From positions 1 through 8,215 of the forward strand of contig JAENXP010000074.1 of assembly GCA_016649475.1 (NCBI GenBank): a stretch of DNA of 8,215 nucleotides, written 5' to 3'. The notes beneath the pieces were generated by a model. It had not been told where the DNA came from. It made no database searches and was given only the letters and a program-made list of their open reading frames with translations. The stretch is from Burkholderiales bacterium. GTDB taxonomy: Bacteria; Pseudomonadota; Gammaproteobacteria; Burkholderiales; SG8-39. Numbering within the stretch: the first letter of the stretch is position 1; every line of letters starts with the position of its first letter. This document shows positions 1-6,603 of the stretch, piece by piece. The position numbers and the translations under genes are program-made.

Positions 1-3
1 CAT
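1..3 (-). other. Possible start codon of the next operon gene (predicted rpoE), cut by the window edge
   Basis: The minus strand has an ATG exactly at the window edge, five bases after the TGA of the ygfX-like gene. A GGTGA stretch overlapping that stop could serve as its Shine-Dalgarno. Only one codon is visible, so nothing can be said from its protein. In many Betaproteobacteria the order is acpP-fabF-(small membrane protein)-rpoE-anti-sigma factor-degP, so rpoE (sigma-E/AlgU) is the expected neighbour. That identity is inference from known gene order and not seen here. Confidence 0.35.
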
Positions 4-8
4 AAAGT

Positions 9-431
9 TCACCGCTTGGACAGACGCCAGCGCAGCCAGACGCGCAGGCGGCGTAGTTCCTCGGCCGCCGCGGAGTCCGGCAGCAGCACCAGGGAGCGGC
101 CGCGCTTGCCGCCTTTGCCCAGATTGACCACGATCAACCACCCGGATACATAGCTCCCTGGCAGCACCCTGGCCTCCTGCCACTGCCCTAGGCCGTCCTG
201 GAAGCGGACTCCTCCTGCGGCATTCAGCTCCAGGGTGCGCAACGCCGATTTTTCCTGCAAAGTATGTGCCAGATGCCAACCCCAGGCGAGGACGATGCCC
301 AAGGCAACCGGCGGGAAGGCGGAGCCCGGCAGGCCGATCCAGGCGCAGGCTAGCGCCGCTCCGGCCATAACCGTCAAAGCCAGAGCGAGAATTCGGGAGG
401 GTCTTAAGGAAACGGTTAAAGTCTGGCTCAA
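9..431 (-). CDS. YgfX-like (CptA family) small inner-membrane protein
   Basis: Predicted 140-residue protein resembling the YgfX family (E. coli YgfX is about 135 residues). The family hallmark SLRPSR sits at residues 8-13. Two hydrophobic, probably membrane-spanning segments follow at about 14-35 and 38-57, then a soluble, basic C-terminal half rich in Arg and Leu. In E. coli YgfX has been described both as a cytoskeleton-affecting toxin and as a partner of SdhE. No sdhE-like gene is next to it here, so a toxin role should not be assumed. The reading frame stays open far into fabF, but that part is a shadow. The only usable start before SLRPSR is a TTG whose TG is shared with the fabF TGA stop (TTGA overlap), with AAGG just upstream, so translation is probably coupled to fabF. 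It is likely the link between the fatty-acid operon and the genes beyond the left edge. Confidence 0.75.
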   Translation of the reverse strand: MSQTLTVSLRPSRILALALTVMAGAALACAWIGLPGSAFPPVALGIVLAWGWHLAHTLQEKSALRTLELNAAGGVRFQDGLGQWQEARVLPGSYVSGWLIVVNLGKGGKRGRSLVLLPDSAAAEELRRLRVWLRWRLSKR

Positions 432-1666
432 ACCTTGCTGAACACCAAGGTGCCGTTGGTGCCGCCAAAGCCGAAAGAATTCGACAGCGCCACGTTGATC
501 TTCATGGGCCGCGCGGTATTCGGCACATAGTCCAGATCGCATTGCGGATCCTGGTTTAACAAATTGGTCGTGGGCGGCGCCACCTGATTGTGTACCGCCA
601 GCGCCGAAAACACGGCCTCCACGCCGCCGGCCGCGCCGAGCAGGTGCCCGGTCATGGACTTGGTCGAGCTCACCGCAACTTTCTTGGCGTGCGCACCCAG
701 GCTGCGCTTCACGGCGGTGGTCTCGGCGAGATCCCCCAGCGGAGTCGAGGTGCCATGGGCGTTGATGTAATCGACCTGGTCGGTGTTCAGTCGCGCGTTG
801 CGCAGCGCGGCATCCATGCAGCGTGCGGCGCCTTCCCCGTCCTCGCGCGGCGCCGTCATGTGGTAGGCGTCGCCGCTCATGCCGTAACCGGCGAGCTCGG
901 CATAGATTCTCGCGCCGCGCGCCTTGGCATGCTCGTACTCCTCCAACACCAATACGCCCGCGCCTTCGCCAAGGACGAAACCATCGCGGTCGCGGTCCCA
1001 GGGCCGGCTCGCCGTCGCCGGATCGTCGTTGCGATGTGACAGCGCGCGAGCCTGGGCGAAGCCGCCCATGGCGAGTTCCGTGACCACGGCCTCGGCGCCG
1101 CCCGCGACCATCACGTCGCAATCGCCATATTCGATAAGGCGCCCTGATTCGCCGATGCAGTGCGTGGCAGTGGTGCACGCCGTCACCATGGAGAGGTTCG
1201 GGCCTTTCAGGCCGTACTTGATCGACAGATTCCCGGAAATCATGTTGATGATGGTGCTGGGGATGAAAAACGGCGAAATCTTGCGCGGCCCGCTCGCAAG
1301 CAGGTCTTTGTGTGTCTGCTCGATCATCGGCAGGCCGCCGATACCGGAGCCGATATTGACGCCGATGCGCTCGGCATTTCCGGGTGTGATCTCGATGCCG
1401 CAATCGCGCAGCGCCTGCATGCCCGCCGCCATGCCGTAATGGATGAAAGTATCCATATGACGCGCTTCCTTGCGTTCAAGGTACAGAGAGAGGTCGAAAC
1501 CCCTCACCTCCCCGGCGATCTGGCAGGATAGCCGCGAAGCATCGAAACGGCTGATTTTGGTGATGCCGGAGACTCCGGCCAGGATGTTGGCCCAGGCTTC
1601 GGCAATGTTATTGCCTACCGGGGAAACAATGCCCAGCCCGGTGATGACGACTCTTCGGCGGGACAA
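428..1666 (-). CDS. fabF: Beta-ketoacyl-ACP synthase II (FabF/KAS II)
   Basis: Cytosolic condensing enzyme of type II fatty acid synthesis. It joins malonyl-ACP to a growing acyl-ACP with loss of CO2, and in E. coli it also controls temperature-dependent elongation of C16:1. The 412-residue length is normal for the family. All thiolase-fold landmarks are visible: the nucleophile Cys164 in TACTTA, His304 in [11 protein letters not shown], Lys336 in SSTKSMTGH, His341 in the same block, and the C-terminal gating loop [10 protein letters not shown] at 395-404. It starts with TTG; no ATG gives the conserved N-terminus [19 protein letters not shown], and a strong GGAGG lies four bases upstream. It follows acpP by 36 bp and shares four bases with the ygfX-like gene, so all three are probably cotranscribed. 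FabF and its substrate carrier AcpP being adjacent is the classic arrangement. Confidence 0.98.
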   Translation of the reverse strand: MSRRRVVITGLGIVSPVGNNIAEAWANILAGVSGITKISRFDASRLSCQIAGEVRGFDLSLYLERKEARHMDTFIHYGMAAGMQALRDCGIEITPGNAERIGVNIGSGIGGLPMIEQTHKDLLASGPRKISPFFIPSTIINMISGNLSIKYGLKGPNLSMVTACTTATHCIGESGRLIEYGDCDVMVAGGAEAVVTELAMGGFAQARALSHRNDDPATASRPWDRDRDGFVLGEGAGVLVLEEYEHAKARGARIYAELAGYGMSGDAYHMTAPREDGEGAARCMDAALRNARLNTDQVDYINAHGTSTPLGDLAETTAVKRSLGAHAKKVAVSSTKSMTGHLLGAAGGVEAVFSALAVHNQVAPPTTNLLNQDPQCDLDYVPNTARPMKINVALSNSFGFGGTNGTLVFSKV

Positions 1667-1675
1667 GTTTCCTCC
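1664..1675 (-). promoter_or_regulatory. fabF ribosome binding site with TTG start codon
   Basis: Reading the minus strand, GGAGG (1671-1675) is followed by four bases and then TTG (1664-1666). This decides the start of FabF, because the first residues after TTG already form the conserved SRRRVVITG strand and there is no in-frame ATG nearby. A strong ribosome site with a weak initiator may set FabF output well below that of AcpP just upstream. Confidence 0.8.
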
Positions 1676-1702
1676 GGCAATAGGCGCGCTTGGCGCTGGG
1701 AT

Positions 1703-1945
1703 TCAGGCTTTCTTGGCGTGACTGTTGACGTAGTCTATCGCCTGCTGGACGGTGGTTATTTTTTCTGCATCTTCGTCCGGAATCTCGGTCTCGAATTCTT
1801 CTTCCAGAGCCATCACGAGTTCCACCGTATCCAGCGAGTCTGCGCCCAGGTCGTCGATGAAGGAGGACTCGTTCTTTATTTCTGCTTCGTTTACGCCCAA
1901 CTGCTCGGCGACGATTTTCTTTACTCGTTGGTCAACATTTTCCAT
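1703..1945 (-). CDS. acpP: Acyl carrier protein
   Basis: Small acidic carrier (80 residues) that holds malonyl and acyl chains as thioesters on a 4'-phosphopantetheine arm. It serves FabD, FabH, FabG and FabF here as well as PlsX and lipid A enzymes elsewhere. The attachment site is Ser37 in [19 protein letters not shown], the signature of bacterial ACPs; the recognition helix after it is rich in Glu as expected. The frame is open 18 codons further upstream (to 1999), but the start at 1945 is right: it gives the normal length and N-terminus ([11 protein letters not shown]), and AAGGAG sits seven bases ahead. The gene is separated from fabG by 143 bp, the longest gap in the operon, which contains a long inverted repeat and a possible promoter. 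This fits the much higher demand for ACP than for the enzymes. Confidence 0.98.
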   Translation of the reverse strand: MENVDQRVKKIVAEQLGVNEAEIKNESSFIDDLGADSLDTVELVMALEEEFETEIPDEDAEKITTVQQAIDYVNSHAKKA

Positions 1946-1952
1946 TTTAGAT

Positions 1953-1958
1953 CTCCTT
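1953..1958 (-). promoter_or_regulatory. acpP Shine-Dalgarno (AAGGAG)
   Basis: AAGGAG lies seven bases before the acpP ATG and fixes the start at 1945 over the longer upstream frame. The same hexamer at the same spacing precedes rpmF, the other small, highly expressed gene of this operon. Confidence 0.85.
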
Positions 1959-1989
1959 CCCTCTTTTTTGGCTTCGGAAATTGCCACGC

Positions 1990-1995
1990 ATTTTA
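1990..1995 (-). promoter_or_regulatory. Possible -10 box of an acpP promoter
   Basis: TAAAAT (five of six matches to TATAAT) lies in an AT-rich patch of an otherwise GC-rich operon, 44 bases upstream of the acpP ATG. It would start a transcript near 1983 with a leader of roughly 38 bases. No good -35 hexamer sits 16-18 bases further upstream (the sequence there reads AAACGC), so the call is weak. An internal promoter at this place is known for acpP in other bacteria. Confidence 0.3.
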
Positions 1996-2042
1996 CCAAA
2001 ATTCAATGCAGGGCGTTTGATAAATCGGTACCCAGGATCTGA

Positions 2043-2081
2043 TAACGCTCACCGCATGAGACGCGCATGTGGTGAACGCTA
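2043..2081 (-). repeat. Long imperfect inverted repeat (RNA hairpin) between fabG and acpP
   Basis: Reading the minus strand, an 11-base arm TAGCGTTCACC pairs with GGTGAGCGTTA (two G-T wobbles). Then comes one A/C mismatch, four more pairs (CATG with CATG) and a seven-base loop. The hairpin begins eight bases after the fabG stop. There is no run of T after it, so it is not a standard intrinsic terminator. It could protect or process the 3' end of the fabG message, or partly attenuate read-through into acpP. Confidence 0.65.
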
Positions 2082-2088
2082 GCAGGCC

Positions 2089-2835
2089 CTAAGCCATGTA
2101 CATGCCGCCATTGACCGGCAGCGTGGCGCCAGTGATGTATCCGGCGGCGGGCGATGCCAGAAACACCACTGCTGCGGCGATATCCTCGGCCGTACCCAGC
2201 CGCGCGAGCGGGATGCGGCCGAGTATGGCTTCCCGCTGCTGTTCGTTCAATGCGCGGGTCATGTCGGTGTCTATAAAACCCGGCGCAACGCAGTTTACGG
2301 TGATATTGCGGCTGGCGATTTCCTGCGCCAGCGCACGCGTCAGTCCGCCAATGCCGGCCTTGGCCGCGGCATAATTGATTTGGCCGGGGTTGCCCGAACT
2401 GCCAACCACCGAGGTGATGCTGATGATGCGGCCGCCTCGTGCCTTCATCATGCCGCGCAGCACCGCACGCGACAGGCGAAATACCGACTTCAGGTCGGTG
2501 TCGATCACCGCGTCCCATTCTGCTTCCTTCATGCGCATGGCCAGATTGTCCTGGGTGATGCCGGCGTTATTGACCAGAATGCCAACCGCGCCGAATTCCC
2601 GCTCGATCTGCGCCACCAGTGCTTCTATCGCGGCGCCATCGTTCACGTCGAGCACCGCGCCTTTGCCGCCGGCTTTCGCCTGGTCCAGATAGCTGCTGAT
2701 TGCGCCGGCGCCGGCCGCCGAAGTCGAAGTGCCGACGACTATCGCGCCCTGCGCCCCCAAGGCGAGAGCAATGGCCTTGCCTATGCCGCGCGTCGCCCCG
2801 CTCACCAATGCGATTTGTCCCTGCAACATCATCAT
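2089..2835 (-). CDS. fabG: 3-oxoacyl-ACP reductase (FabG)
   Basis: NADPH-dependent short-chain dehydrogenase that reduces 3-ketoacyl-ACP to 3-hydroxyacyl-ACP in the elongation cycle. With 248 residues it has normal length. Visible landmarks are the cofactor loop SGATRGIG (12-19), NNAG (89-92), catalytic Ser142, and Tyr155 with Lys159 in the YAAAK block. The C-terminus VNGGMYMA is typical of proteobacterial FabG. The fourth catalytic position (Asn110 in E. coli) is Asp114 here, in IDTDLKSVF. The start is ambiguous: three ATG codons in a row. The first overlaps the fabD stop (ATGA) but is only three bases from the GAGG core; the second (2832) and third (2829) have better spacing, and the third gives the family-like N-terminus MLQGQIALV. 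Translation is almost certainly coupled to fabD. Confidence 0.97.
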   Translation of the reverse strand: MMMLQGQIALVSGATRGIGKAIALALGAQGAIVVGTSTSAAGAGAISSYLDQAKAGGKGAVLDVNDGAAIEALVAQIEREFGAVGILVNNAGITQDNLAMRMKEAEWDAVIDTDLKSVFRLSRAVLRGMMKARGGRIISITSVVGSSGNPGQINYAAAKAGIGGLTRALAQEIASRNITVNCVAPGFIDTDMTRALNEQQREAILGRIPLARLGTAEDIAAAVVFLASPAAGYITGATLPVNGGMYMA

Positions 2836-3767
2836 CCCCCTCTAGATTGGCTGATGCCCTGCTCGATGCCGGCCTTGTCCGAAAGGGCGAGCGATTCCAG
2901 ACCGCCGTCGATGCGCTTGGTCATCCCCGCAAGTGCCTTGCCCGGTCCGCATTCGGCAACCTGCTTGATGCCCTGCGCTGCAAATGCGCGGATTGTCTCC
3001 ACCCAGCGCACCGGATGATAGGCCTGGCGCACCAGCGCATCCTTGATCTGTGCCGGATCGGCGTAACTGGACACATCCACATTATTGACCACCGGTATGC
3101 GCGGCGCCTTGAACTCGACCCCCTGAAGGTATTGTTGCAGACGTTCTGCTGCGGGCCGCATCAGCACCGAATGGAAAGGCGCGCTCACCGGCAGCGGCAG
3201 CGCGCGCTTGGCGCCCTTGGCCTTCGCGGCATCGCAGGCGCGCTTGACTGCCGCGGCATGACCGGCGATCACCACCTGGCCGGGGGAATTGAAATTCACC
3301 GCCTGCACGACCTCGCCCTGCGCGGACTCCTCGCAAGCGGCGCGCACGGCGTCCTCCTCCAACCCGAGGATCGCGGCCATGGCGCCCTGTCCCTGCGGTA
3401 CCGCTTCCTGCATCGCCTGGGCGCGAAAACGCACCAGCGGCAGCGCATCACGAAAAGGCAGCACGCCAGCGGCCACCAGTGCGGTGTACTCGCCCAGACT
3501 GTGTCCGGCGACCATTGCGGGTTCGATCCCGCCGAGCTCGATCCAGGCGCGATAGGCCGCGTAGCCCGCGGTGAGCATCACCGGCTGCGTGTTGACCGTC
3601 TGGTTCAGCTGCTCCGCCGGGCCTTCGGCCATCAGCTTGCCCAGGTCCTGGCCAAGCGCGTCGGAGGCCTCCGCCAGCACTTCGCGCACTGCAGCGATGT
3701 CACCGTAGGGGTGCATCATGCCCACCGACTGCGAACCCTGTCCGGGAAATACCATTGCGAGTTTCAT
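2832..3767 (-). CDS. fabD: Malonyl-CoA:ACP transacylase (FabD)
   Basis: Transfers malonyl from CoA to AcpP, supplying the extender unit for FabH and FabF. The 311-residue alpha/beta-hydrolase-like protein is of family length. It shows FPGQGSQ at 7-13 (oxyanion Gln10), the nucleophile Ser90 in GHSLGE, Arg115 for binding the malonyl carboxylate, and the catalytic His199 in SAPFHS. The ATG at 3767 gives the usual N-terminus MKLAMVFPGQGSQ. An in-frame TTG nine bases upstream (3776) would add three residues, and neither start has a clear Shine-Dalgarno. It lies 33 bp after fabH and overlaps fabG by four bases at the first fabG ATG. A poor ribosome site between two well-connected genes suggests reinitiation or coupling with fabH. 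Confidence 0.97.
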   Translation of the reverse strand: MKLAMVFPGQGSQSVGMMHPYGDIAAVREVLAEASDALGQDLGKLMAEGPAEQLNQTVNTQPVMLTAGYAAYRAWIELGGIEPAMVAGHSLGEYTALVAAGVLPFRDALPLVRFRAQAMQEAVPQGQGAMAAILGLEEDAVRAACEESAQGEVVQAVNFNSPGQVVIAGHAAAVKRACDAAKAKGAKRALPLPVSAPFHSVLMRPAAERLQQYLQGVEFKAPRIPVVNNVDVSSYADPAQIKDALVRQAYHPVRWVETIRAFAAQGIKQVAECGPGKALAGMTKRIDGGLESLALSDKAGIEQGISQSRGG

Positions 3768-3800
3768 AGGCGCCAAATCAAAGTTGGAACTGTACTTGCA

Positions 3801-4760
3801 TCAAATCTGAACCAGGGCAGCGCCCCAGGTGAACCCCCCGCCGACACCCTGCAGCATGACCTTGTGCCCCGTCTTGATGCGCCCATCGCGCATGGCCAGA
3901 TCCAGCGCCAGCGGCACGGAAGCTGCCGAGGTATTGCCGTGCCGGTCCACGGTCACAATCAGCTTTTCCAGCGGCAGATGCAGCCGCTTCGCCGTGGACT
4001 CCAGGATGCGAAGGTTGGCCTGATGCGGAATCAGCCAATCGACATCTTCCACGCGCTGACCGCATTTTTCCAGGGTCTCGCGCGCCACTTCGTCCAGCAC
4101 GCGAACCGCAAACTTGAACACGGCAGGGCCGTCCATGCGCAGAAACGGATCCCCCGTCGGCTTGCCGCCGCAGACACTGCCGGGAACCGAAAGAATGCCG
4201 GCATGGCTGCCATCGGCGTGCAGGGCGCTTGCCATGATGCCGGGCTTGTCGTCCGCCTTCAATATCACCGCGCCCGCGCCGTCGCCGAACAATACGCAGG
4301 TCCCACGGTCGCTCCAGTCGAGGATGCGCGAAAAAACTTCCGCGCCAACCACGAGGGCGCAGCGGTGCTGGCCCGAACGGATGAACAGGTCGGCCGTGGC
4401 GAGGGCATAAACAAAACCGCTGCATACTGCCTGCATATCGAACGCCGGGCACCCTTTGACGCCGAGCCTGGCCTGCAGCAGGCATGCGGTGCTGGGAAAA
4501 ATGTAGTCGGGCGTGGAGGTCGCCACGATAATCAGGTCGATATCCTGCGCACTGATCCCCGCACTGGCGATCGCGGCACTGCTCGCCTCAAAGGCGAGGC
4601 TGCTGGATGTTTCTCCTTCTTCCGCGATATGCCGCTGGCGGATGCCGGTGCGTGAGCGGATCCACTCGTCCGAAGTATCCATGCGCTGCGCCAGGTCGTC
4701 ATTGGTGACGACGTTGCGCGGTAGATAACTGCCGCTGCCGATTATCCTGGAATAGATCAT
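3801..4760 (-). CDS. fabH: Beta-ketoacyl-ACP synthase III (FabH/KAS III)
   Basis: Starts fatty acid synthesis by condensing an acyl-CoA primer (acetyl-CoA in most Proteobacteria) with malonyl-ACP. The 319-residue protein has the KAS III triad: Cys113 in QAVCSGF, His246 in PHQANLRI and Asn276 in HGNTSAAS, plus the C-terminal block [10 protein letters not shown]. The frame is open eight codons further upstream inside plsX, but the ATG at 4760 is preferred. It overlaps the plsX stop as ATGA, gives the usual N-terminus ([14 protein letters not shown]) and has a GGAAG five bases upstream. The overlap implies translational coupling of PlsX and FabH, which draw on opposite ends of the pathway: the initiation step and the transfer of finished acyl chains to phospholipid. 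Confidence 0.98.
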   Translation of the reverse strand: MIYSRIIGSGSYLPRNVVTNDDLAQRMDTSDEWIRSRTGIRQRHIAEEGETSSSLAFEASSAAIASAGISAQDIDLIIVATSTPDYIFPSTACLLQARLGVKGCPAFDMQAVCSGFVYALATADLFIRSGQHRCALVVGAEVFSRILDWSDRGTCVLFGDGAGAVILKADDKPGIMASALHADGSHAGILSVPGSVCGGKPTGDPFLRMDGPAVFKFAVRVLDEVARETLEKCGQRVEDVDWLIPHQANLRILESTAKRLHLPLEKLIVTVDRHGNTSAASVPLALDLAMRDGRIKTGHKVMLQGVGGGFTWGAALVQI

Positions 4761-5782
4761 GCCGCTTCCGCAGGACTTTGGCATGCCACAGCCACCCGTT
4801 GGGAAATACGCTGCAGCACACCCTCACGCACTTCGTCGAATGCGCGCTCGATTGCGTTCTCGAACGCAAAAATGTCGGCCGAGCCGTGACTTTTCACTAC
4901 GATGCCCTTCAGGCCTAGGAGGCTGGCGCCATTGTAGCGCGCCGGGTCGACGCGGCGCTTGAACGCCGACAGTACGGGCACGGCCATGATGCCGCAAAGA
5001 TAGGTAAACCAGTTGCGCTTGAATTCGTCAGTGAGAAACGTACGCAGCATCTTGGCCAGTCCTTCGGCGGTTTTGAGCGCGACGTTGCCGACGAAGCCGT
5101 CGCATACCACCACATCGGTAGTGCCTTTGAAAATGTCGTCGCCTTCAACGTTGCCGTAGAAATTGAGGCCGCTCGCGCGCAGCAGCTCCGCCGCCTGCTT
5201 CACCACCTCGTTGCCCTTGATTTCTTCTTCGCCGATATTGAGCAAACCGATGCTTGGGCGCTCCTTGTGCTGCATGGCCGACACCAGCATGGCCCCCATG
5301 ATGGCGAATTGCAACAAATGCTCGGGAGTGCAATTGACGTTGGCCCCCAGGTCGAGCACATACACCTCGCCTTTCATGGTCGGCATGATCCCGGCGATGG
5401 CGGGACGGTCTATTCCAGGCAGGGTTTTCAGCACGAAACGCGATATCGCCATCAGGGCGCCGGTGTTACCGGCGCTGACGCAGGCGTTGGCTTCGCCGCT
5501 CTTGACCAGATCGATGGCAACCCGCATGGACGAGTCCTTCTTTCCCCGCAACGCCAGCGCAGGCGCTTCGTCCATGCCCACTGTCTGGGTCGCGTTGTGC
5601 ACGCGCAGATGCGGGCCCGGCGCCACGCGGCGCGCGCGCAACTCGGCCTCAATCGCTTCCTGCAAACCGACCAGAACAAGTTTGCTATGCGGATGGGATT
5701 TCTGAAAATTGAGTGCTGCGGGAACGATCACGCCGGGGCCGTGATCGCCTCCCATGCAATCGATGGCTACCGTGGTGTCCAT
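4757..5782 (-). CDS. plsX: Phosphate acyltransferase PlsX
   Basis: Converts acyl-ACP and phosphate to acyl-phosphate, the acyl donor used by the membrane enzyme PlsY to make lysophosphatidic acid; it is a peripheral, membrane-associated cytosolic protein. The 341-residue length is normal. Conserved blocks are DCMGGDHGP (8-16), SAGNTGA (103-109), [12 protein letters not shown] (181-192), [15 protein letters not shown] (224-238) and [17 protein letters not shown] (284-300). No convincing Shine-Dalgarno precedes the ATG at 5782 (upstream bases read AACAATTAA), although the N-terminus fits the family well. An 89-bp palindrome-rich spacer separates it from rpmF, whereas fabH overlaps its stop codon. 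Confidence 0.98.
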   Translation of the reverse strand: MDTTVAIDCMGGDHGPGVIVPAALNFQKSHPHSKLVLVGLQEAIEAELRARRVAPGPHLRVHNATQTVGMDEAPALALRGKKDSSMRVAIDLVKSGEANACVSAGNTGALMAISRFVLKTLPGIDRPAIAGIMPTMKGEVYVLDLGANVNCTPEHLLQFAIMGAMLVSAMQHKERPSIGLLNIGEEEIKGNEVVKQAAELLRASGLNFYGNVEGDDIFKGTTDVVVCDGFVGNVALKTAEGLAKMLRTFLTDEFKRNWFTYLCGIMAVPVLSAFKRRVDPARYNGASLLGLKGIVVKSHGSADIFAFENAIERAFDEVREGVLQRISQRVAVACQSPAEAA

Positions 5783-5801
5783 TTAATTGTTCGCGGCTTC
5801 A

Positions 5802-5833
5802 GGGCGGCAATCCGCCCGGGTTGCCACCGGGCG
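5802..5833 (-). repeat. Two overlapping, mutually exclusive stem-loops upstream of plsX
   Basis: In plus-strand terms, GGGCGG (5802-5807) can pair with CCGCCC (5812-5817) around a CAAT loop. CGCCCGG (5813-5819) can instead pair with CCGGGCG (5827-5833) around a seven-base loop. Because bases 5813-5817 belong to both stems, only one can form at a time. A third GC-rich pairing, GCGCGC at 5839-5844 with 5866-5871, lies between these stems and the rpmF stop. No T-tract follows on the minus strand, so this is not a simple terminator. It could act as an attenuator, processing site or mRNA-stabilising element. Confidence 0.55.
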
Positions 5834-5871
5834 AAGGTGCGCGCTACCCGTTCGTGCCGCGCCAGGCGCGC

Positions 5872-6051
5872 CTATTCGCCTTTGGACTTGACGATTTTCT
5901 TGCCACGATAATAGCCGCTGGGGCTGATATGGTGGCGCAGATGCACTTCGCCCGTGGTCGGTTCCACGGCCAGGGGTGGGTTGGTGAGAAAGTCGTGGGC
6001 GCGATGCATACCGCGCTTCGAAGGCGACTTCTTGTTCTGTTGGACTGCCAT
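5872..6051 (-). CDS. rpmF: 50S ribosomal protein L32
   Basis: A 59-residue basic protein of the large ribosomal subunit. The N-terminal [20 protein letters not shown] and the C-terminal part with [17 protein letters not shown] are typical of proteobacterial L32. It contains no cysteine, so it is the zinc-independent form and not the four-cysteine zinc-ribbon form. The start is fixed by AAGGAG seven bases ahead of the ATG. The gene is short and easy to overlook. It lies between yceD (52 bp upstream) and plsX (89 bp downstream), the same yceD-rpmF-plsX order as in E. coli, where ribosome and lipid synthesis share an operon. Inverted repeats lie in both flanking spacers. Confidence 0.97.
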   Translation of the reverse strand: MAVQQNKKSPSKRGMHRAHDFLTNPPLAVEPTTGEVHLRHHISPSGYYRGKKIVKSKGE

Positions 6052-6058
6052 GTCTATG

Positions 6059-6064
6059 CTCCTT
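6059..6064 (-). promoter_or_regulatory. rpmF Shine-Dalgarno (AAGGAG)
   Basis: AAGGAG lies seven bases before the rpmF ATG, identical in sequence and spacing to the acpP site. The neighbouring enzyme genes plsX and fabD have no comparable site, which fits the higher demand for a ribosomal protein. Confidence 0.85.
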
Positions 6065-6083
6065 GCATGTTCAATTCATTTCC

Positions 6084-6109
6084 GGCATGACGCGCAGCGC
6101 GCGTCAGCC
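6084..6109 (-). repeat. Strong inverted repeat over the yceD stop codon
   Basis: TGACGCGC (6088-6095) and GCGCGTCA (6099-6106) form a perfect eight-base-pair stem with a three-base loop. GGC/GCC outside can add three pairs across one bulged base. On the minus strand the yceD TGA stop is the first three bases of the 5' arm, so ribosomes ending yceD translation would sit on the hairpin. What follows is TGCCGGAAATGAATTG, without a T-run, so it is not a typical terminator. It may be a 3' barrier or cleavage site separating the yceD message from rpmF. Confidence 0.65.
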
Positions 6110-6595
6110 TCCACTGGTACTTCGCTTTTTCAGCGCGGCGAGCGCTTCAAATGCCGAGGGCTTGGCGCCCCCGCCCGATTCTTCTGCTGCCCGGCATTGC
6201 TCATGTTTCGGCACCATGGGCAACGCCAATATAACCTCATCCTCAACCAAACCCGCCACATTCATTTCGCGCCCCGCCACCACACGCTCCACATCATCGT
6301 CGGCAGCCAGGATTTCGGCTTCACTGGCTGCGAGCTCCAGTTGCGCGTCCAATCCAAGCGGAAAATCCATATTACCGAGACAACGCTGGCATTGCAGGCG
6401 CACACTACCATGCACGGCCAGCCTGAGTTCGGGTTTGCCGCGCTCGTTGATTTCGCCGGTGAGGACGAAATCGAGGAGCGAAGCCGAACAGCCGGAGTGA
6501 GCGAGCCGCGGCAGGGTTTCGATGCCTAGCCGCCCCTTAAGCACTCCTGCGGCGCGCACAAACGCCAAACCGTCGATGGCCGCCGGTTGCAACAT
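6104..6595 (-). CDS. yceD: YceD family (DUF177) protein, 23S rRNA accumulation factor
   Basis: First gene of the minus operon, 163 residues. Family marks are the CQRC pair (Cys69, Cys72), the block EDEVILALPMVPKHEQC at 118-134 with His131 and Cys134, and the Ala/Leu/Lys-rich tail AFEALAALKK. The Cys/His arrangement looks like a metal site, but that is inference. The family is linked to 23S rRNA accumulation in E. coli and plants and is almost always encoded next to rpmF, as here. The ATG at 6595 fits the expected N-terminus, and there is no Shine-Dalgarno. The promoter just upstream predicts a transcript beginning about one to three bases before this ATG, so the first cistron may be translated from a nearly leaderless mRNA. 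Confidence 0.92.
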   Translation of the reverse strand: MLQPAAIDGLAFVRAAGVLKGRLGIETLPRLAHSGCSASLLDFVLTGEINERGKPELRLAVHGSVRLQCQRCLGNMDFPLGLDAQLELAASEAEILAADDDVERVVAGREMNVAGLVEDEVILALPMVPKHEQCRAAEESGGGAKPSAFEALAALKKRSTSGG

Positions 6596-6603
6596 AGGCG
6601 CGC

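Noticed and set aside
432..1403. Long minus-strand frame leading into the ygfX-like gene from inside fabF
   Set aside because: This part is a frame-shifted shadow of fabF with low-complexity Arg/His/Gly content. Only the part after the TTG at 431 matches a family.
1946..1999. N-terminal extension of AcpP by 18 residues
   Set aside because: The extension contains the AAGGAG site and would give an ACP with a non-family N-terminus; the ATG at 1945 gives the standard protein.
2700..4655. 651-codon open frame on the plus strand opposite fabG, fabD and fabH
   Set aside because: It is antisense to three certain genes, has an Arg/His/Gln-rich translation with no recognisable motif and no ribosome site; long antisense frames are expected in GC-rich coding DNA.
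5865..5872. GGCGCGCC palindrome at the rpmF stop
   Set aside because: An eight-base GC palindrome is easily found by chance in this composition; I treat it only as part of the GC-rich spacer.
5267..5911. Plus-strand open frame of about 214 codons opposite plsX
   Set aside because: Antisense to a fully conserved PlsX and running into rpmF; no domain and no start signal.
5783..6109. Intrinsic terminators at the hairpins around rpmF
   Set aside because: No T-run follows any of these stems on the minus strand, and downstream genes in the same operon must be expressed.
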